A stretch of DNA of 64,000 nt from Shewanella sp. MR-4 (lineage in GTDB: Bacteria > Pseudomonadota > Gammaproteobacteria > Enterobacterales > Shewanellaceae), in contig NC_008321.1 in the NCBI RefSeq assembly GCF_000014685.1, positions 3,035,001-3,099,000 on the forward strand. Reading direction: 5' to 3'. Below the pieces are notes generated by a model. That model searched no databases. It worked only from the letters and a program-made list of their open reading frames with translations, and was not told the origin of the DNA. The stretch's first letter is position 1. The number at the start of each line of letters is the position of its first letter. Positions 17,847 to 26,782 of this stretch are shown here, in pieces. Both the position numbers and the translations under genes were made by a program.

Positions 17847-18671
17847 ATGTTAGGAACGCTAAAAAAGCTGCGCGCACACTTAGATGAGGCGCAACAAGTA
17901 CAGTATCAACTGGTTGTTGGCGACGAGTTGCTGCCACTGAATCCCTTAATTGGCAAGCCGCTGACCCTGACCCACACGGGTAACATCTTCTGCTGTAACT
18001 GCGGTAAAAAGACCAAAAAGAGCTATTCGCAAGGCCATTGCTTTGTGTGTATGCAAAAGCTCGCCAGTTGCGATATGTGCATTATGAAGCCCGAAACCTG
18101 TCACTTTGACCAAGGTACTTGCCGCGAGCCAGAGTGGGCACAAAGCCATTGTTTTGTGCCGCATTATGTTTATCTATCCAATACTTCAGGTATCAAAGTC
18201 GGTATCACTCGCCACACGCAATTGCCTACTCGCTGGATAGATCAAGGCGCGACTCAAGGTTTACCGATTTTTAAAGTGTCGACACGACAACTCTCGGGTC
18301 TAGTGGAAGTGGAGTTAGCCAAACTCATCAACGATAAAACCCACTGGCAAACCATGCTTAAGGGCCACGCCGACGATATCGATTTAACTGCTAAGGCGGC
18401 GGAACTGATCCCGCAAATTGAGGCTAAGTTGCACGAAATCGGCATGCAAAAAGGCGATTACAGTATCGAACGTTTAGATGAAACGATTCAGTCGATTCAC
18501 TATCCCATCGACACCTTTCCGAAGAAGATCACTTCCCACAACTTCGATAAAAATGAGGTGGTAAGCGGGATTTTACAGGGGATTAAAGGTCAGTATCTGA
18601 TCTTCGATACCGGCGTGATTAACATTCGTAAATTCACGGCCTATGAGGTCAGCGTAGGGTTAACTGACTAA
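17847..18671 (+). CDS. DUF2797 family protein: cysteine-rich zinc-type domain plus GIY-YIG-like segment
   Basis: The 274-residue protein has a cysteine-rich region with Cys at 49, 50, 52, 65, 68, 75, 78, 85, 92 and 102, consistent with metal binding. It is followed by HYVYLSNTSGIKVGITRHTQLPTRW (spaced like a GIY-YIG nuclease core: Y-VYL, KVGIT, R-W) at 107-131. This arrangement corresponds to DUF2797, which has no confirmed activity. The start ATG 17847 follows AGGAACACCT. Monocistronic; no neighbour suggests a pathway. Confidence 0.8.
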   Translation: MLGTLKKLRAHLDEAQQVQYQLVVGDELLPLNPLIGKPLTLTHTGNIFCCNCGKKTKKSYSQGHCFVCMQKLASCDMCIMKPETCHFDQGTCREPEWAQSHCFVPHYVYLSNTSGIKVGITRHTQLPTRWIDQGATQGLPIFKVSTRQLSGLVEVELAKLINDKTHWQTMLKGHADDIDLTAKAAELIPQIEAKLHEIGMQKGDYSIERLDETIQSIHYPIDTFPKKITSHNFDKNEVVSGILQGIKGQYLIFDTGVINIRKFTAYEVSVGLTD

Positions 18672-18895
18672 GATCAGGTAAAACTCTCGTCAATTGAGTG
18701 TGTTGAGCGCCGCTATGGCAGTCAGCACACTCATTGCTCTTATTGCAAACCCGTGAGATGAGCCAAGTGAAGCGGCTAAATAGCTTGATTTGGCATAGAA
18801 GCGTTGTGCAAAGCTTAAGAGCCCCACGCAACGCTCGCCATTCTTGGATAAGCCTGAGGTAGATGAGATTGAAGCAATCGAACTGAGGCTTTGCC

Positions 18896-19297
18896 CTAAC
18901 CAGGCTGCGCCGTCATATAAACAAGTTCCCAGATATGTCCATCGGGATCTTCAAAGGCATGACCGTACATAAATCCTTGATCCTGCGCTTGACGATAGGC
19001 TTTGCCGCCATGTTGCTCTGCGAGCTTGACCAAGTGATCGACACGCTCTCGACTGTCGCAGTCTAGGCAATTGAGCACTTCTGTCGTGGTGCGGGCATCG
19101 GCAATAGCCTTATCGGTAAAACCAGCGAAAAAAGGCTTCGCCAGCAGCATCACATAAATATTGTCGGCAATCACCACGCAAGCAGCCTGCTCATTGCTGT
19201 ATTGCTCATTGATACCAAATCCTAGGCCAGCGTAAAAAGCCCGAGATTGTTGAACACTTTCAACCGCTAAATTAACAAAGATACTTTGTGCCATCAT
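18896..19297 (-). CDS. VOC-family protein
   Basis: The protein has 133 codons from ATG 19297; the second ATG (19294, five bases after GGAGG) is the more likely start. It contains the vicinal oxygen chelate fold: FVNLAVESVQQSRAFYAGLGF near the start and HAFEDPDGHIWELVYM at the end. The usual first metal ligand His is Asn here (FVNLAV), so this belongs to the group of VOC proteins that may not bind a catalytic metal. Substrate unknown. A perfect 13-bp hairpin lies 127 bp upstream. Confidence 0.8.
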   Translation of the reverse strand: MMAQSIFVNLAVESVQQSRAFYAGLGFGINEQYSNEQAACVVIADNIYVMLLAKPFFAGFTDKAIADARTTTEVLNCLDCDSRERVDHLVKLAEQHGGKAYRQAQDQGFMYGHAFEDPDGHIWELVYMTAQPG

Positions 19298-19423
19298 AAC
19301 CTCCCTTTATAAATCCTCTGCGGACGTCACATCCTGTCCTGTAAAAATACCTGTAACTGTAAATAGCTTAGAGAACAGTCTAGTCAATCATTACGGCATC
19401 CTAAACCTATGTTCCCACAAGAG

Positions 19424-19452
19424 CATAAGGCGAGTATCTTACTCGCCTTATG
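19424..19452. other. Perfect 13-bp stem-loop
   Basis: Arms CATAAGGCGAGTA (19424-19436) and TACTCGCCTTATG (19440-19452) with a TCT loop, between the DUF4136 stop and the VOC gene start. No T-run follows on either strand, so it is not a classical terminator; it could end the DUF4136 transcript less efficiently or be a protein-binding site. Confidence 0.7.
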
Positions 19453-19541
19453 GGGATACCTTATGACAGTGATCTTAAGATTTCAGCCTTAAGTCTGTCA
19501 GTTTATAAGAGTCAGTTTGGAACCGAGCTGGGATAACCGCA

Positions 19542-20144
19542 CTATTGCACCGCATGGGTGACGGGCAGCGATAACAGCATTTCATCGATTAAACCATCGA
19601 AGCGGGCCTTAACTTCGTCCATATCTTTAATGTTGGCAAAGCCTTGGGCAAGGACTCGCCAGACCATTTCGGTGGGTTGGCCTGCGACTCCCGTCGGCTT
19701 AAAAAAGCTAATCAGCACTGAGCCTTTATCGTACTTTTTAGGGTCAACACCTTGATTCGACAACCCAGGCACTAGGCCTGCGGCGGCGAGTATCTGCTCA
19801 TCCGACATTTGTGTGCCCATGGCAACGCCAAACCCCACTTGAAAGTCAGCAAGCTGCGGATCTTCGACCCAGCGATAACCTTTTGTCAGCAGTACTTTTT
19901 TCAGCGTATCTTGCATATGCTGCTGCACTTGCTGCTTATCGAGCCTGCGGTCAACAAAGATCTTCTGTAGGGTGGGATGCCAGGTATAGGTCATGGCACT
20001 CGGCGGTAATTGACTCAAATCCCCCGAAGTCACAATCGTGGTTCGCAGCGCCTGCGAATCATCCACACTCACACAGGCCGTCAGCGCGGCCAAACTGATG
20101 GTTAATAGCGTCAATAAACGCCCAATGGTTTGTGATAAATACAT
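19542..20144 (-). CDS. DUF4136 family lipoprotein
   Basis: The 200-residue protein has a signal peptide ending in lipobox LTAC (Cys24), then the DUF4136 pattern: TYTWHP, a helix with VQQHMQDTLKKVLLTKGYRW, ADFQVGFGVAMG and a final WRVLAQGFANI segment. Family members are outer-membrane-anchored proteins of unknown function. Start ATG 20144 follows AAGGAAAG. Single gene. Confidence 0.82.
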   Translation of the reverse strand: MYLSQTIGRLLTLLTISLAALTACVSVDDSQALRTTIVTSGDLSQLPPSAMTYTWHPTLQKIFVDRRLDKQQVQQHMQDTLKKVLLTKGYRWVEDPQLADFQVGFGVAMGTQMSDEQILAAAGLVPGLSNQGVDPKKYDKGSVLISFFKPTGVAGQPTEMVWRVLAQGFANIKDMDEVKARFDGLIDEMLLSLPVTHAVQ

Positions 20145-20452
20145 GCTCTTTCCTTTATTGCGATTTTTACAGCTTAAGGATAGTTGCTATTTCTCAGACT
20201 GAAAGTCGATATGCATCATTGTGTTAAATCATGGTCATCGACAAGGATTGCGGCAAAATAGCAGCAAGGCACTCAACTCCGGCCAATGCGTTATGATTTG
20301 TTACTTTATAAAGCCCGCAGGGCGTATAGGCGCGGCCCAATTTACCCGCTAGAATGCCTCGCCTAGCGTCTGTACCGACTCGTGCCACTAGGCGACAAAT
20401 TCAGTCACAATCACAATGCCAAAAACGACAACAAAAGGTGTGAAATAGATCT
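20145..20452. other. Divergent intergenic region, DUF4136 lipoprotein and LysE
   Basis: Contains promoters for both neighbours in principle, but no strong box was recognised. An inverted repeat TCGCCTAG...CTAGGCGA (about 20362-20397, 21-base loop) is the only structured element. Confidence 0.4.
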
Positions 20453-21046
20453 ATGGAGTTAATACTCGCTATCGCGTTGTTTGCCTTCTCATCGGGGATC
20501 ACCCCAGGGCCTAACAACATTATGTTGATGACCTCGGGGGTCAACTTTGGCGTTAAACGTAGTATTCCGCATCTGATGGGGATTAGCCTTGGATTTCCTA
20601 CTATGATCCTCGCCATCGGCCTAGGCTTAAGCGCCCTATTTCAAGCCTATCCGATTATCCACCAAGTGATTAAAGTGATTGGGATTGTGTATCTCCTGTA
20701 CCTATCGTGGCTAATTGCCAACAGCAGTAGCAAGATGGAGGGCAAGAGCATCGCTAAACCCTTTAGCTTTTTGCAAGCCGCAGCATTTCAATGGGTTAAC
20801 CCCAAAGGCTGGATTATGGCCGTGGGCGCGATTGCCACTTTTACCTCGGTGCAACAGGATCTCACACCGCAAGTAGTTACTATCGCCACAGTGTTTTTAT
20901 GTGTGGCCTTTCCCTGCGCCGTGGTATGGCTTGGGTTTGGTGTGGCGCTTAAACGTATTTTGAAAAACGAGCGCCAGCAGAAGATCTTTAATATCACTAT
21001 GGCCATCTTGCTTGTGGCGTCTATCATCCCTATGATCGCCCCCTAA
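20453..21046 (+). CDS. LysE/RhtB-family amino acid exporter
   Basis: The 197-residue protein has six membrane helices and the family motif SSGITPGPNNIMLMTSG near the start, followed by GISLGFPTMILAIGLGL. LysE/RhtB proteins export amino acids or their derivatives; the substrate cannot be read from sequence. It is followed after 27 bp by the DUF1415 gene, so the two are probably cotranscribed. The ribosome site is weak (GAAATAG). Confidence 0.88.
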   Translation: MELILAIALFAFSSGITPGPNNIMLMTSGVNFGVKRSIPHLMGISLGFPTMILAIGLGLSALFQAYPIIHQVIKVIGIVYLLYLSWLIANSSSKMEGKSIAKPFSFLQAAAFQWVNPKGWIMAVGAIATFTSVQQDLTPQVVTIATVFLCVAFPCAVVWLGFGVALKRILKNERQQKIFNITMAILLVASIIPMIAP

Positions 21047-21073
21047 TTTTGGCCGTAAGAGTTAAGCACTAGC

Positions 21074-21622
21074 ATGAATGAGATAGATCTGATCATTGAA
21101 CAAACCGATAACTGGGTGAAAAAAGTGATCATGAAATACAATATTTGCCCCTTCGCCAGACGTGAGGTCGAGCGCGGCAGTATTCGCTATCTCGTTGTTG
21201 AACAAACCAAAGTCAAGCTAGTGCTTAAAGCCTTGATTGAAGAATGCCAATATCTAGATGCCCATCCCGAAGCCGAAACCACGCTGTTTATTCTGCCGCG
21301 GGGTTTTGAGGGCTTTTACACTTACCTCGATCTCGTCGATATGGCGAACGACGCCTTATTCGACAACGACTATGAAGGCGTGTATCAACTCGCGCATTTT
21401 CATCCCGACTATTGCTTCGAGGATGAACCACAGGATTCTGCGGCCAATTTTACCAACCGCGCCCCCTACCCAACCCTGCATATAATTCGCGAGGCCAGTA
21501 TGGAGTTAGCCCTTGCTAACTACAACGACCCCGAATCGATTCCCGAGCGCAATATTCAATTTTGTGAGCGTAAAGGCAGCGAATTTTTTATTAAATTACT
21601 CGCAGAGTGCATGGGGAAATAG
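21074..21622 (+). CDS. DUF1415 family protein
   Basis: The 182-residue soluble protein has the family features WVKKVIMKYNICPFARREVERGSIRY, a central FILPRGFEGFYTYLDLVD-type segment and HFHPDYCFEDEPQDSAANFTNRAPYP. DUF1415 proteins are common in Gammaproteobacteria and have no known function; conserved Cys, His and Asp residues in the HFHPDYCF stretch could form a metal site. Encoded 27 bp after lysE. Confidence 0.85.
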   Translation: MNEIDLIIEQTDNWVKKVIMKYNICPFARREVERGSIRYLVVEQTKVKLVLKALIEECQYLDAHPEAETTLFILPRGFEGFYTYLDLVDMANDALFDNDYEGVYQLAHFHPDYCFEDEPQDSAANFTNRAPYPTLHIIREASMELALANYNDPESIPERNIQFCERKGSEFFIKLLAECMGK

Positions 21623-21759
21623 CTTTTATTTCAAAGCTATAAACTCAACAACGTCTAAGCATAGGCTTTGGGAAAGACGCGCCGCTTTACACCCAATTAC
21701 AGGATTTGTGCGCTCCATTTCTCATTGCCATAGCGACGATTCTTATAGCTATCGATACG

Positions 21760-22182
21760 TCATTCATCGGCCTTTTTAAGGACGATAAACAGATACTCAT
21801 CTTCGAAGTGAGTGTTGGTTTTGATATAGATTTCGGCTCTGCGCTTATGTTTGAAGTTAACGAGCAGCCCAAGGGGATAATTGCAGCCATTAAACTTTGA
21901 AGGAAAGCCAAAGGAATGGTGCATTTTACCACCGTAAACACGGGGCTTATCGGTACAAAACGTATCGAATAAGGGGGAGATTTGTTCATTGAGCAGTGCA
22001 AACCAGTCGGTTCGCTCTGTATAGTGAAACTCAGTTTCGGGTAGAGCCTTTCTTAAGGCGTCTTCCTCTGCTTGCAGTTTGGCATAGAGATTATTTTCGA
22101 TCTCATTCCAGCTTTGGCTGAAAGATAACACACGCTGTGTTAAATACGCTTTTAATTCAATGTCATCCATATCGATTATCAC
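21760..22182 (-). CDS. NTF2-like, immunity-type protein cut by an in-frame TGA
   Basis: The frame encodes 140 residues and then meets TGA at 21760-21762. In the same frame a further 20 codons (RIDSYKNRRYGNEKWSAQIL) follow before TAA at 21697. Restoring TGG would give KKADEWRIDSYKNRRYG, the kind of ending expected for NTF2-fold immunity proteins (RhsIA-like), so the TGA looks like a single-base nonsense change. GTG 22182 is the preferred start, seven bases after AAGGAGGGG; a longer frame exists from 22221. Central segment RVYGGKMHHSFGFPSKFNG is conserved-looking. No toxin gene is adjacent. Family assignment is moderate. Confidence 0.6.
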   Translation of the reverse strand: MIIDMDDIELKAYLTQRVLSFSQSWNEIENNLYAKLQAEEDALRKALPETEFHYTERTDWFALLNEQISPLFDTFCTDKPRVYGGKMHHSFGFPSKFNGCNYPLGLLVNFKHKRRAEIYIKTNTHFEDEYLFIVLKKADE

Positions 22183-22221
22183 GTCCCCTCCTTGGGGTAC
22201 AGGCGACGACACTATAATCAA

Positions 22222-22538
22222 ACGGCCAGTTCATCACAAGCCTTGGCTCTAGATATCACCGAACAAAATACTAATTAAAATTCAAAAACTTAAATTATTT
22301 TACGCAGAAAATATTCCTCTAAATTTCGCTGCGTTTTCCTCTCCAATAATTGTCATTCTTTGTTTACAGCTCAAAATGTTTACAAATTGCTACTTTTGTT
22401 ATTTATTTGTTAAATACAAATTCCTGTGTTAGGTTGAAATCGCCTAAGTCAGCAGACGCCCGTCTGTCCATAGGAGCGCAAGTAGATGCTCCGTGTCGCT
22501 TAGGTCTTACAACCTTGATAACAAATGGAGCAAGCACA
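22222..22538. other. Upstream region of the subtilase gene
   Basis: AT-rich 200 bp (22250-22430) that should hold the protease promoter, then the structured leader at 22431-22515 listed separately. Confidence 0.5.
22431..22515 (+). ncRNA. Structured 5' leader candidate upstream of the subtilase
   Basis: Four nested helices can form: P0 AGGTTG (22431-22436) with CAACCT (22510-22515); P1 CCTAAG (22443-22448) with CTTAGG (22499-22504); P2 CAGAC (22453-22457) with GTCTG (22462-22466) closing a GCCC loop; P3 GGAGC (22473-22477) with GCTCC (22488-22492). P2 and P3 emerge from a multiloop closed by P1. The GGAG ribosome site (22527-22530) lies 12 bases past P0. It does not match the c-di-GMP, TPP, SAM or other riboswitch cores I know. 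A cis-regulatory RNA is inferred from structure only. Confidence 0.45.
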
Positions 22539-24104
22539 ATGAAATTAACCAAAATCGCGAGTGCCGTTATTGCCTTATCTGTGGGCGTTATTGCCCAAGC
22601 CCATGCCGACGATAATCGTTATGTCATCCAAGTAGAAGCGGGTCATGCAGGCATTGTGAAGGCACTGGCTAAAAAATTAGGTGCTGAAATCAATCTTGAA
22701 GGGGATGAATTTATTGCAGCGACTTTTACCGGTAAAGATCTCGCCCAAGTAAAAGGCCTGCTAAACAATCCACATATCACCCTGATTGAAGAAGACGTTC
22801 GCCGTCATCCTATGGCGTTGTATAACGACGATGCGGGCAATCCAATGACCCAGCAAGTCACGCCGTATGCGGTATATCAATCCCATGCCAACGAAGTGAC
22901 CTTTAACCCAAATGCGGGCATGAAGGTGTGTATTATTGACTCTGGTTTAGATAGCTCAAACCCTGACTTTAACTGGAACAACATCACTGGCGACAGCGAC
23001 CCAGGCACGGGTAACTGGTTCCAAAATGGTGGCCCACACGGCACTCACGTAGCGGGTACTATTGGTGCGGCAGACAACAATATCGGTGTAGTCGGTATGG
23101 CGCCAGGCGTACCTATGCACATCGTAAAAGTATTCAACGCATCGGGCTGGGGTTACTCCTCTGACTTAGCCTATGCAGCCAACAAATGTAGCAATGCTGG
23201 CGCTAAGATCATCAGCATGAGTTTAGGTGGCGGCGCAGCTAACAATACTGAAAAGAATGCCTTCGACGCCTTTACTGCGGCGGGTGGTTTAGTGGTCGCG
23301 GCAGCGGGTAACGACGGTAACTCAGTGCGCTCTTATCCAGCAGGTTATCCATCTGTCATGATGATCGGTGCTAACGATGCCAACAATAACATTGCCGACT
23401 TCTCCCAATACCCAAGCTGCGTGAGCGGTCGTGGTAAAAAAGCCGTCAACGATGATGGCATCTGTGTTGAAGTTACCGCCGGTGGTGTCGATACCCTTTC
23501 AACCTACCCAGCAGGCATGGCAACGGCGTCAACCTTAACTGCCGATGGCGCGACAGTTGCGTCATCAGCGATGGAAAACCCAGGTTCAGCCACAGGCAAT
23601 ACCTACTTTATGGGCACGGCTCAAGCCGTGGATTCTGGCGCGAACGGTAAGATTTGCGTAATCGATCGCGGCGTGATTTCCTTCCACGATAAAGTACTTA
23701 ACTGTGAAAACTCAGGCGGTGTCGGCGCAATCGTTATCAACAACGTCGCGGGCATGCTCTACGGCACTTTGGGTGATACCAACGCCACCACCATTCCTGC
23801 AGTTGGCGCAGCTTTCGAAGATAGAGCGAGCCTAATCGCTGCACAAAACGCAACGGTTTCAATCGATTCGGTTGACTACGGCTTTATGAGCGGTACTTCA
23901 ATGGCGACACCAGCAGTATCGGGTATGGCGGCACTGGTATGGTCTAACCATTCACAATGTACTGGTACACAAATCCGTAAGGCACTCAAAGCGACAGCGA
24001 TGGATGCGGGCACTGTGGGCAAGGATAACTACTTCGGTTATGGTATCGTCAACGCGAAAGCGGCCGATGCTTACCTCACCACCTATGGCTGCTCTGGCAA
24101 ATAG
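22539..24104 (+). CDS. Secreted subtilisin-like serine protease with PA domain
   Basis: The frame extends upstream to 22350, but ATG 22539 (GGAG eight bases upstream) starts a perfect signal peptide MKLTKIASAVIALSVGVIAQAHA. Then follow an I9-type inhibitor propeptide (about 25-105) and the S8 catalytic domain with Asp134 (IDSGLD), His167 (HGTHVAGT) and Ser454 (SGTSMATP). A PA (protease-associated) domain of about 75 residues is inserted before the Ser. The mature enzyme is presumably exported by the Sec/type II route and degrades extracellular protein. It is 521 residues, a normal length. A structured leader precedes it and a bidirectional terminator follows. Confidence 0.92.
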   Translation: MKLTKIASAVIALSVGVIAQAHADDNRYVIQVEAGHAGIVKALAKKLGAEINLEGDEFIAATFTGKDLAQVKGLLNNPHITLIEEDVRRHPMALYNDDAGNPMTQQVTPYAVYQSHANEVTFNPNAGMKVCIIDSGLDSSNPDFNWNNITGDSDPGTGNWFQNGGPHGTHVAGTIGAADNNIGVVGMAPGVPMHIVKVFNASGWGYSSDLAYAANKCSNAGAKIISMSLGGGAANNTEKNAFDAFTAAGGLVVAAAGNDGNSVRSYPAGYPSVMMIGANDANNNIADFSQYPSCVSGRGKKAVNDDGICVEVTAGGVDTLSTYPAGMATASTLTADGATVASSAMENPGSATGNTYFMGTAQAVDSGANGKICVIDRGVISFHDKVLNCENSGGVGAIVINNVAGMLYGTLGDTNATTIPAVGAAFEDRASLIAAQNATVSIDSVDYGFMSGTSMATPAVSGMAALVWSNHSQCTGTQIRKALKATAMDAGTVGKDNYFGYGIVNAKAADAYLTTYGCSGK

Positions 24105-24140
24105 TATTTAGCCAAGATAATCAGCCAAGGTAATCCCAAT

Positions 24141-24168
24141 AAAAAACCAGCACTTGTGCTGGTTTTTT
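24141..24168. terminator. Bidirectional terminator between subtilase and sseB
   Basis: Arms AACCAGCAC (24145-24153) and GTGCTGGTT (24156-24164), with A-run on the left and TTTTTT on the right, so it can stop both converging transcripts. Confidence 0.92.
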
Positions 24169-24182
24169 ATTATCGACAAGGT

Positions 24183-25013
24183 TTACTTAAACCAACCTTT
24201 GATACTGCTCAGCAGTGAGCGGCTGTAAAAAGGCGCGCTCTTGGCTTGGCAAAATGTAACAATAGGCTCGACGCTGTCGCCATGTAAATGGTGCACCTTA
24301 ATGGGCCAGCTGTCCTGCCCCAGTTGACGCTCGAGCGACTTCACATCGCCACGAATACGATTAAAATCCGCTGAGTTTTCAGCGGGTAACTGGATCACTA
24401 GACTTAAGGCGTGGTCCGACGTACTTCGTATAAAATCCAAGCGTGACGATTCCAACAGATAGGCCTTCTCGACGGCTTTATAGTTCGACAGCAACGCTTT
24501 GAGCTGGGCGAAATGGGGATACTCATGGGGCTCGATATTGCCAAATAGCGAGAGCGCGCCCCTGTGCTCCACCAACTCAAGCTGTGATGACAGCATCAAG
24601 CGTACTTCGTGTGCATCCAAGGATTTCGACATATTGCTGTTAGGATTCAGCGCCATATCGCTCCCCGATTGCAGCAACACTTGGAACAGCGTCTCGGCAT
24701 CGAGCGTCATCACCCCATGGTGCGCAGTGCCTTCGCTCTTCATCAATTCGATGGCCTTATCGACGGCGGTTTGAGATGTGAAAATCGGCGTAAAAGGATG
24801 ATCACTGCCATCCTCGAGGGGGACATACCACTGGGTGATGCCGATAGCCATCGCACCCTCACCCGCCTCGGGCGCCTCAGTGCTACTCTCACTCAAGATA
24901 AACAGGGTTGATTGGCTAAGCTTTTGATAAAACTCGGCCGCATACAGATTGTCTTGGAGGGCCTTCACAAAAATTTGTTCGAGTGGGGTTGTCGCTTCTA
25001 GGGTGTACAACAT
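24183..25013 (-). CDS. sseB: SseB family protein
   Basis: The 276-residue protein has the SseB N-terminal domain (about 5-120, with VPLEDGSDHPFTPIFTSQTAVDKA) and the SseB C-terminal domain (about 145-260). E. coli SseB is linked to enhanced serine sensitivity by genetics only; the biochemical role is open. ATG 25013 (AGGAAG seven bases upstream) is preferred over an in-frame TTG two codons earlier. It is a single gene, converging on the protease terminator. Confidence 0.88.
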   Translation of the reverse strand: MLYTLEATTPLEQIFVKALQDNLYAAEFYQKLSQSTLFILSESSTEAPEAGEGAMAIGITQWYVPLEDGSDHPFTPIFTSQTAVDKAIELMKSEGTAHHGVMTLDAETLFQVLLQSGSDMALNPNSNMSKSLDAHEVRLMLSSQLELVEHRGALSLFGNIEPHEYPHFAQLKALLSNYKAVEKAYLLESSRLDFIRSTSDHALSLVIQLPAENSADFNRIRGDVKSLERQLGQDSWPIKVHHLHGDSVEPIVTFCQAKSAPFYSRSLLSSIKGWFK

Positions 25014-25257
25014 TGGCAAACTTCCTGTTATTAAGCGGCTCAGTCCTTTACTATCAAAGAGTTAAAAATAATTTTTAGCCATTCGATTCACACTGACCAG
25101 ATTAAATCGCATGGGCATGGTAAAACATTGAGGGCGTCGAATCGAGCAAAACATCCCACAATTGGAATTAAAGCAGGCACTTAGTACTGTACCGAGCCTG
25201 CGCAGTCGCAAACTCGGCACTCACTGACTCGGCAATTAGGGACAAGGCAAGGATTGA

Positions 25258-26544
25258 TTAGAGGCTTAATCCCCACACCTCGAAGGCATCGCGGCAAAGC
25301 TGCTCACGAAAATCCGGATGGGCGATGTTGATCAGCGCCTGCGCCCGCTCGCGCAAGGAGCGGCCACGCAGGTTCGCCGCGCCATACTCGGTCACTATGT
25401 AATGCACATGGGCACGCGTCGTCACAACCCCTGCACCTGGCGATAACACAGGAGCAATGCGGGAAATCTTGCCGCCCGAGGCGGTACTTGGCAAGGCAAT
25501 CACTGAGCGGCCACCTTCGGAGAGCCCTGCGCCGCGAATAAAGTCCATCTGCCCGCCAACACCCGAATAAATCTTAGTGCCTATCGAATCGGCGCAGACT
25601 TGGCCAGAAAGATCGACCTGCAATGCCGAGTTAATCGCCATCACATTGGGGTTTTTACGAATGATGGCAGTATCGTTCACCTGCTCGATATCCATAAAGA
25701 TAACAGCAGGATTATCATCCACATAGTCGTATAACTTCTGGCTACCTAAGGCGAAACCTGTGACCAGTTTTCCGGGGTAAAAACGTTTCTTGCTGTTGTT
25801 AATCACACCCTTTTCGACCAACTGCAAAATCCCGTCAGAAAATAGCTCGGTATGCACGCCTAAGTCTTTATGCTCGGTCAGGCAAGAAAGTACCGCATCG
25901 GGAATCGCGCCAATGCCCATCTGCAAACAATCACCATCGCGCACTAATTCGGCCACATTTTTACCTATCGCCAAACTCACGGCATCGCCGGTGGCAAAGG
26001 CATGAATGGGTAAACTGGCGCTCTGTTCATACACGGCGGCGAAACGGTCGATATGAATAAAACCATCGCCGTGGGTGCGTGGCATTTGCGGGTTGATATG
26101 GGCGATAATTTTACCCGCCACTTGGCAGGCGGCTAAGGTGGCCTCCACCGAAATCCCTAAGGAACACATGCCGTGTTTGTCGGGCGGCGACACTTGGATA
26201 ATCGCGGTATCGATTTTTTGCTCGCCGCTGCGGAACAGTTTAGGCACTTCCGAGAGGAAAATCGGCACATAGTCGGCGTCACCGCTTTGTAATAACGGCC
26301 GAGTCGGCACTCCACCAAAGAAACAACGATGGCGCAAATGACCACGCAAATCGGGATGACTTAAGGATTCGGCGCCTTCGGTATGTAGCTGTAATAAGGT
26401 GAGATTTTCAAGGGTGAGCGCATGTTTTGCCAGCGCATCCAATAAGACTCTGGGGGTCGCCCCCATGGAATGGGTCCACAGAGTTTCGCCACTTTGAATG
26501 AGCGATACCGCTTCGAGGGCACTTTGACACACAATCGCAGGCAT
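25258..26544 (-). CDS. Acetyl-CoA hydrolase/transferase family CoA-transferase
   Basis: The 428-residue protein (start ATG 26544, AAGGA upstream; an ATG 35 codons earlier lacks a ribosome site) matches class I CoA-transferases of the 4-hydroxybutyrate/acetate group: FFGGVPTRPLLQSGDADYVPIFLSEVP, QVSPPDKHGMCSLG, LQMGIGAIPDAVL and the catalytic Glu in HTELFSDG. The C-terminus has the usual YIVTEYGAANLRGRSLRERA. It would move CoA between acetyl-CoA and another short carboxylic acid. Single gene, with the ABC operon upstream. Confidence 0.88.
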   Translation of the reverse strand: MPAIVCQSALEAVSLIQSGETLWTHSMGATPRVLLDALAKHALTLENLTLLQLHTEGAESLSHPDLRGHLRHRCFFGGVPTRPLLQSGDADYVPIFLSEVPKLFRSGEQKIDTAIIQVSPPDKHGMCSLGISVEATLAACQVAGKIIAHINPQMPRTHGDGFIHIDRFAAVYEQSASLPIHAFATGDAVSLAIGKNVAELVRDGDCLQMGIGAIPDAVLSCLTEHKDLGVHTELFSDGILQLVEKGVINNSKKRFYPGKLVTGFALGSQKLYDYVDDNPAVIFMDIEQVNDTAIIRKNPNVMAINSALQVDLSGQVCADSIGTKIYSGVGGQMDFIRGAGLSEGGRSVIALPSTASGGKISRIAPVLSPGAGVVTTRAHVHYIVTEYGAANLRGRSLRERAQALINIAHPDFREQLCRDAFEVWGLSL

Positions 26545-26782
26545 ACTGAATTCCTTCGCTAAACTGATCCCCATCCCTTTGCGCATCTTGTGGCGAGGAT
26601 GCGCCACACGCTTCGCGTCTCCACTCCCCCAAGGGATCCACAAAGCCAATACCGCAAAGGAACATTTTATTAGCAGCAGTGTAAGCGAGTTCTAAAGTAA
26701 CTAACATCCATTTCAACGACTTAGTCCGATTCTTTACCAATACTTTGCGTTAAGTCAAAACTCACGCCCAAAGCGAGAGCCG

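Noticed and set aside
22431..22515. c-di-GMP (GEMM) riboswitch
   Set aside because: The conserved GEMM core elements are absent even though the helix layout is roughly similar in size.
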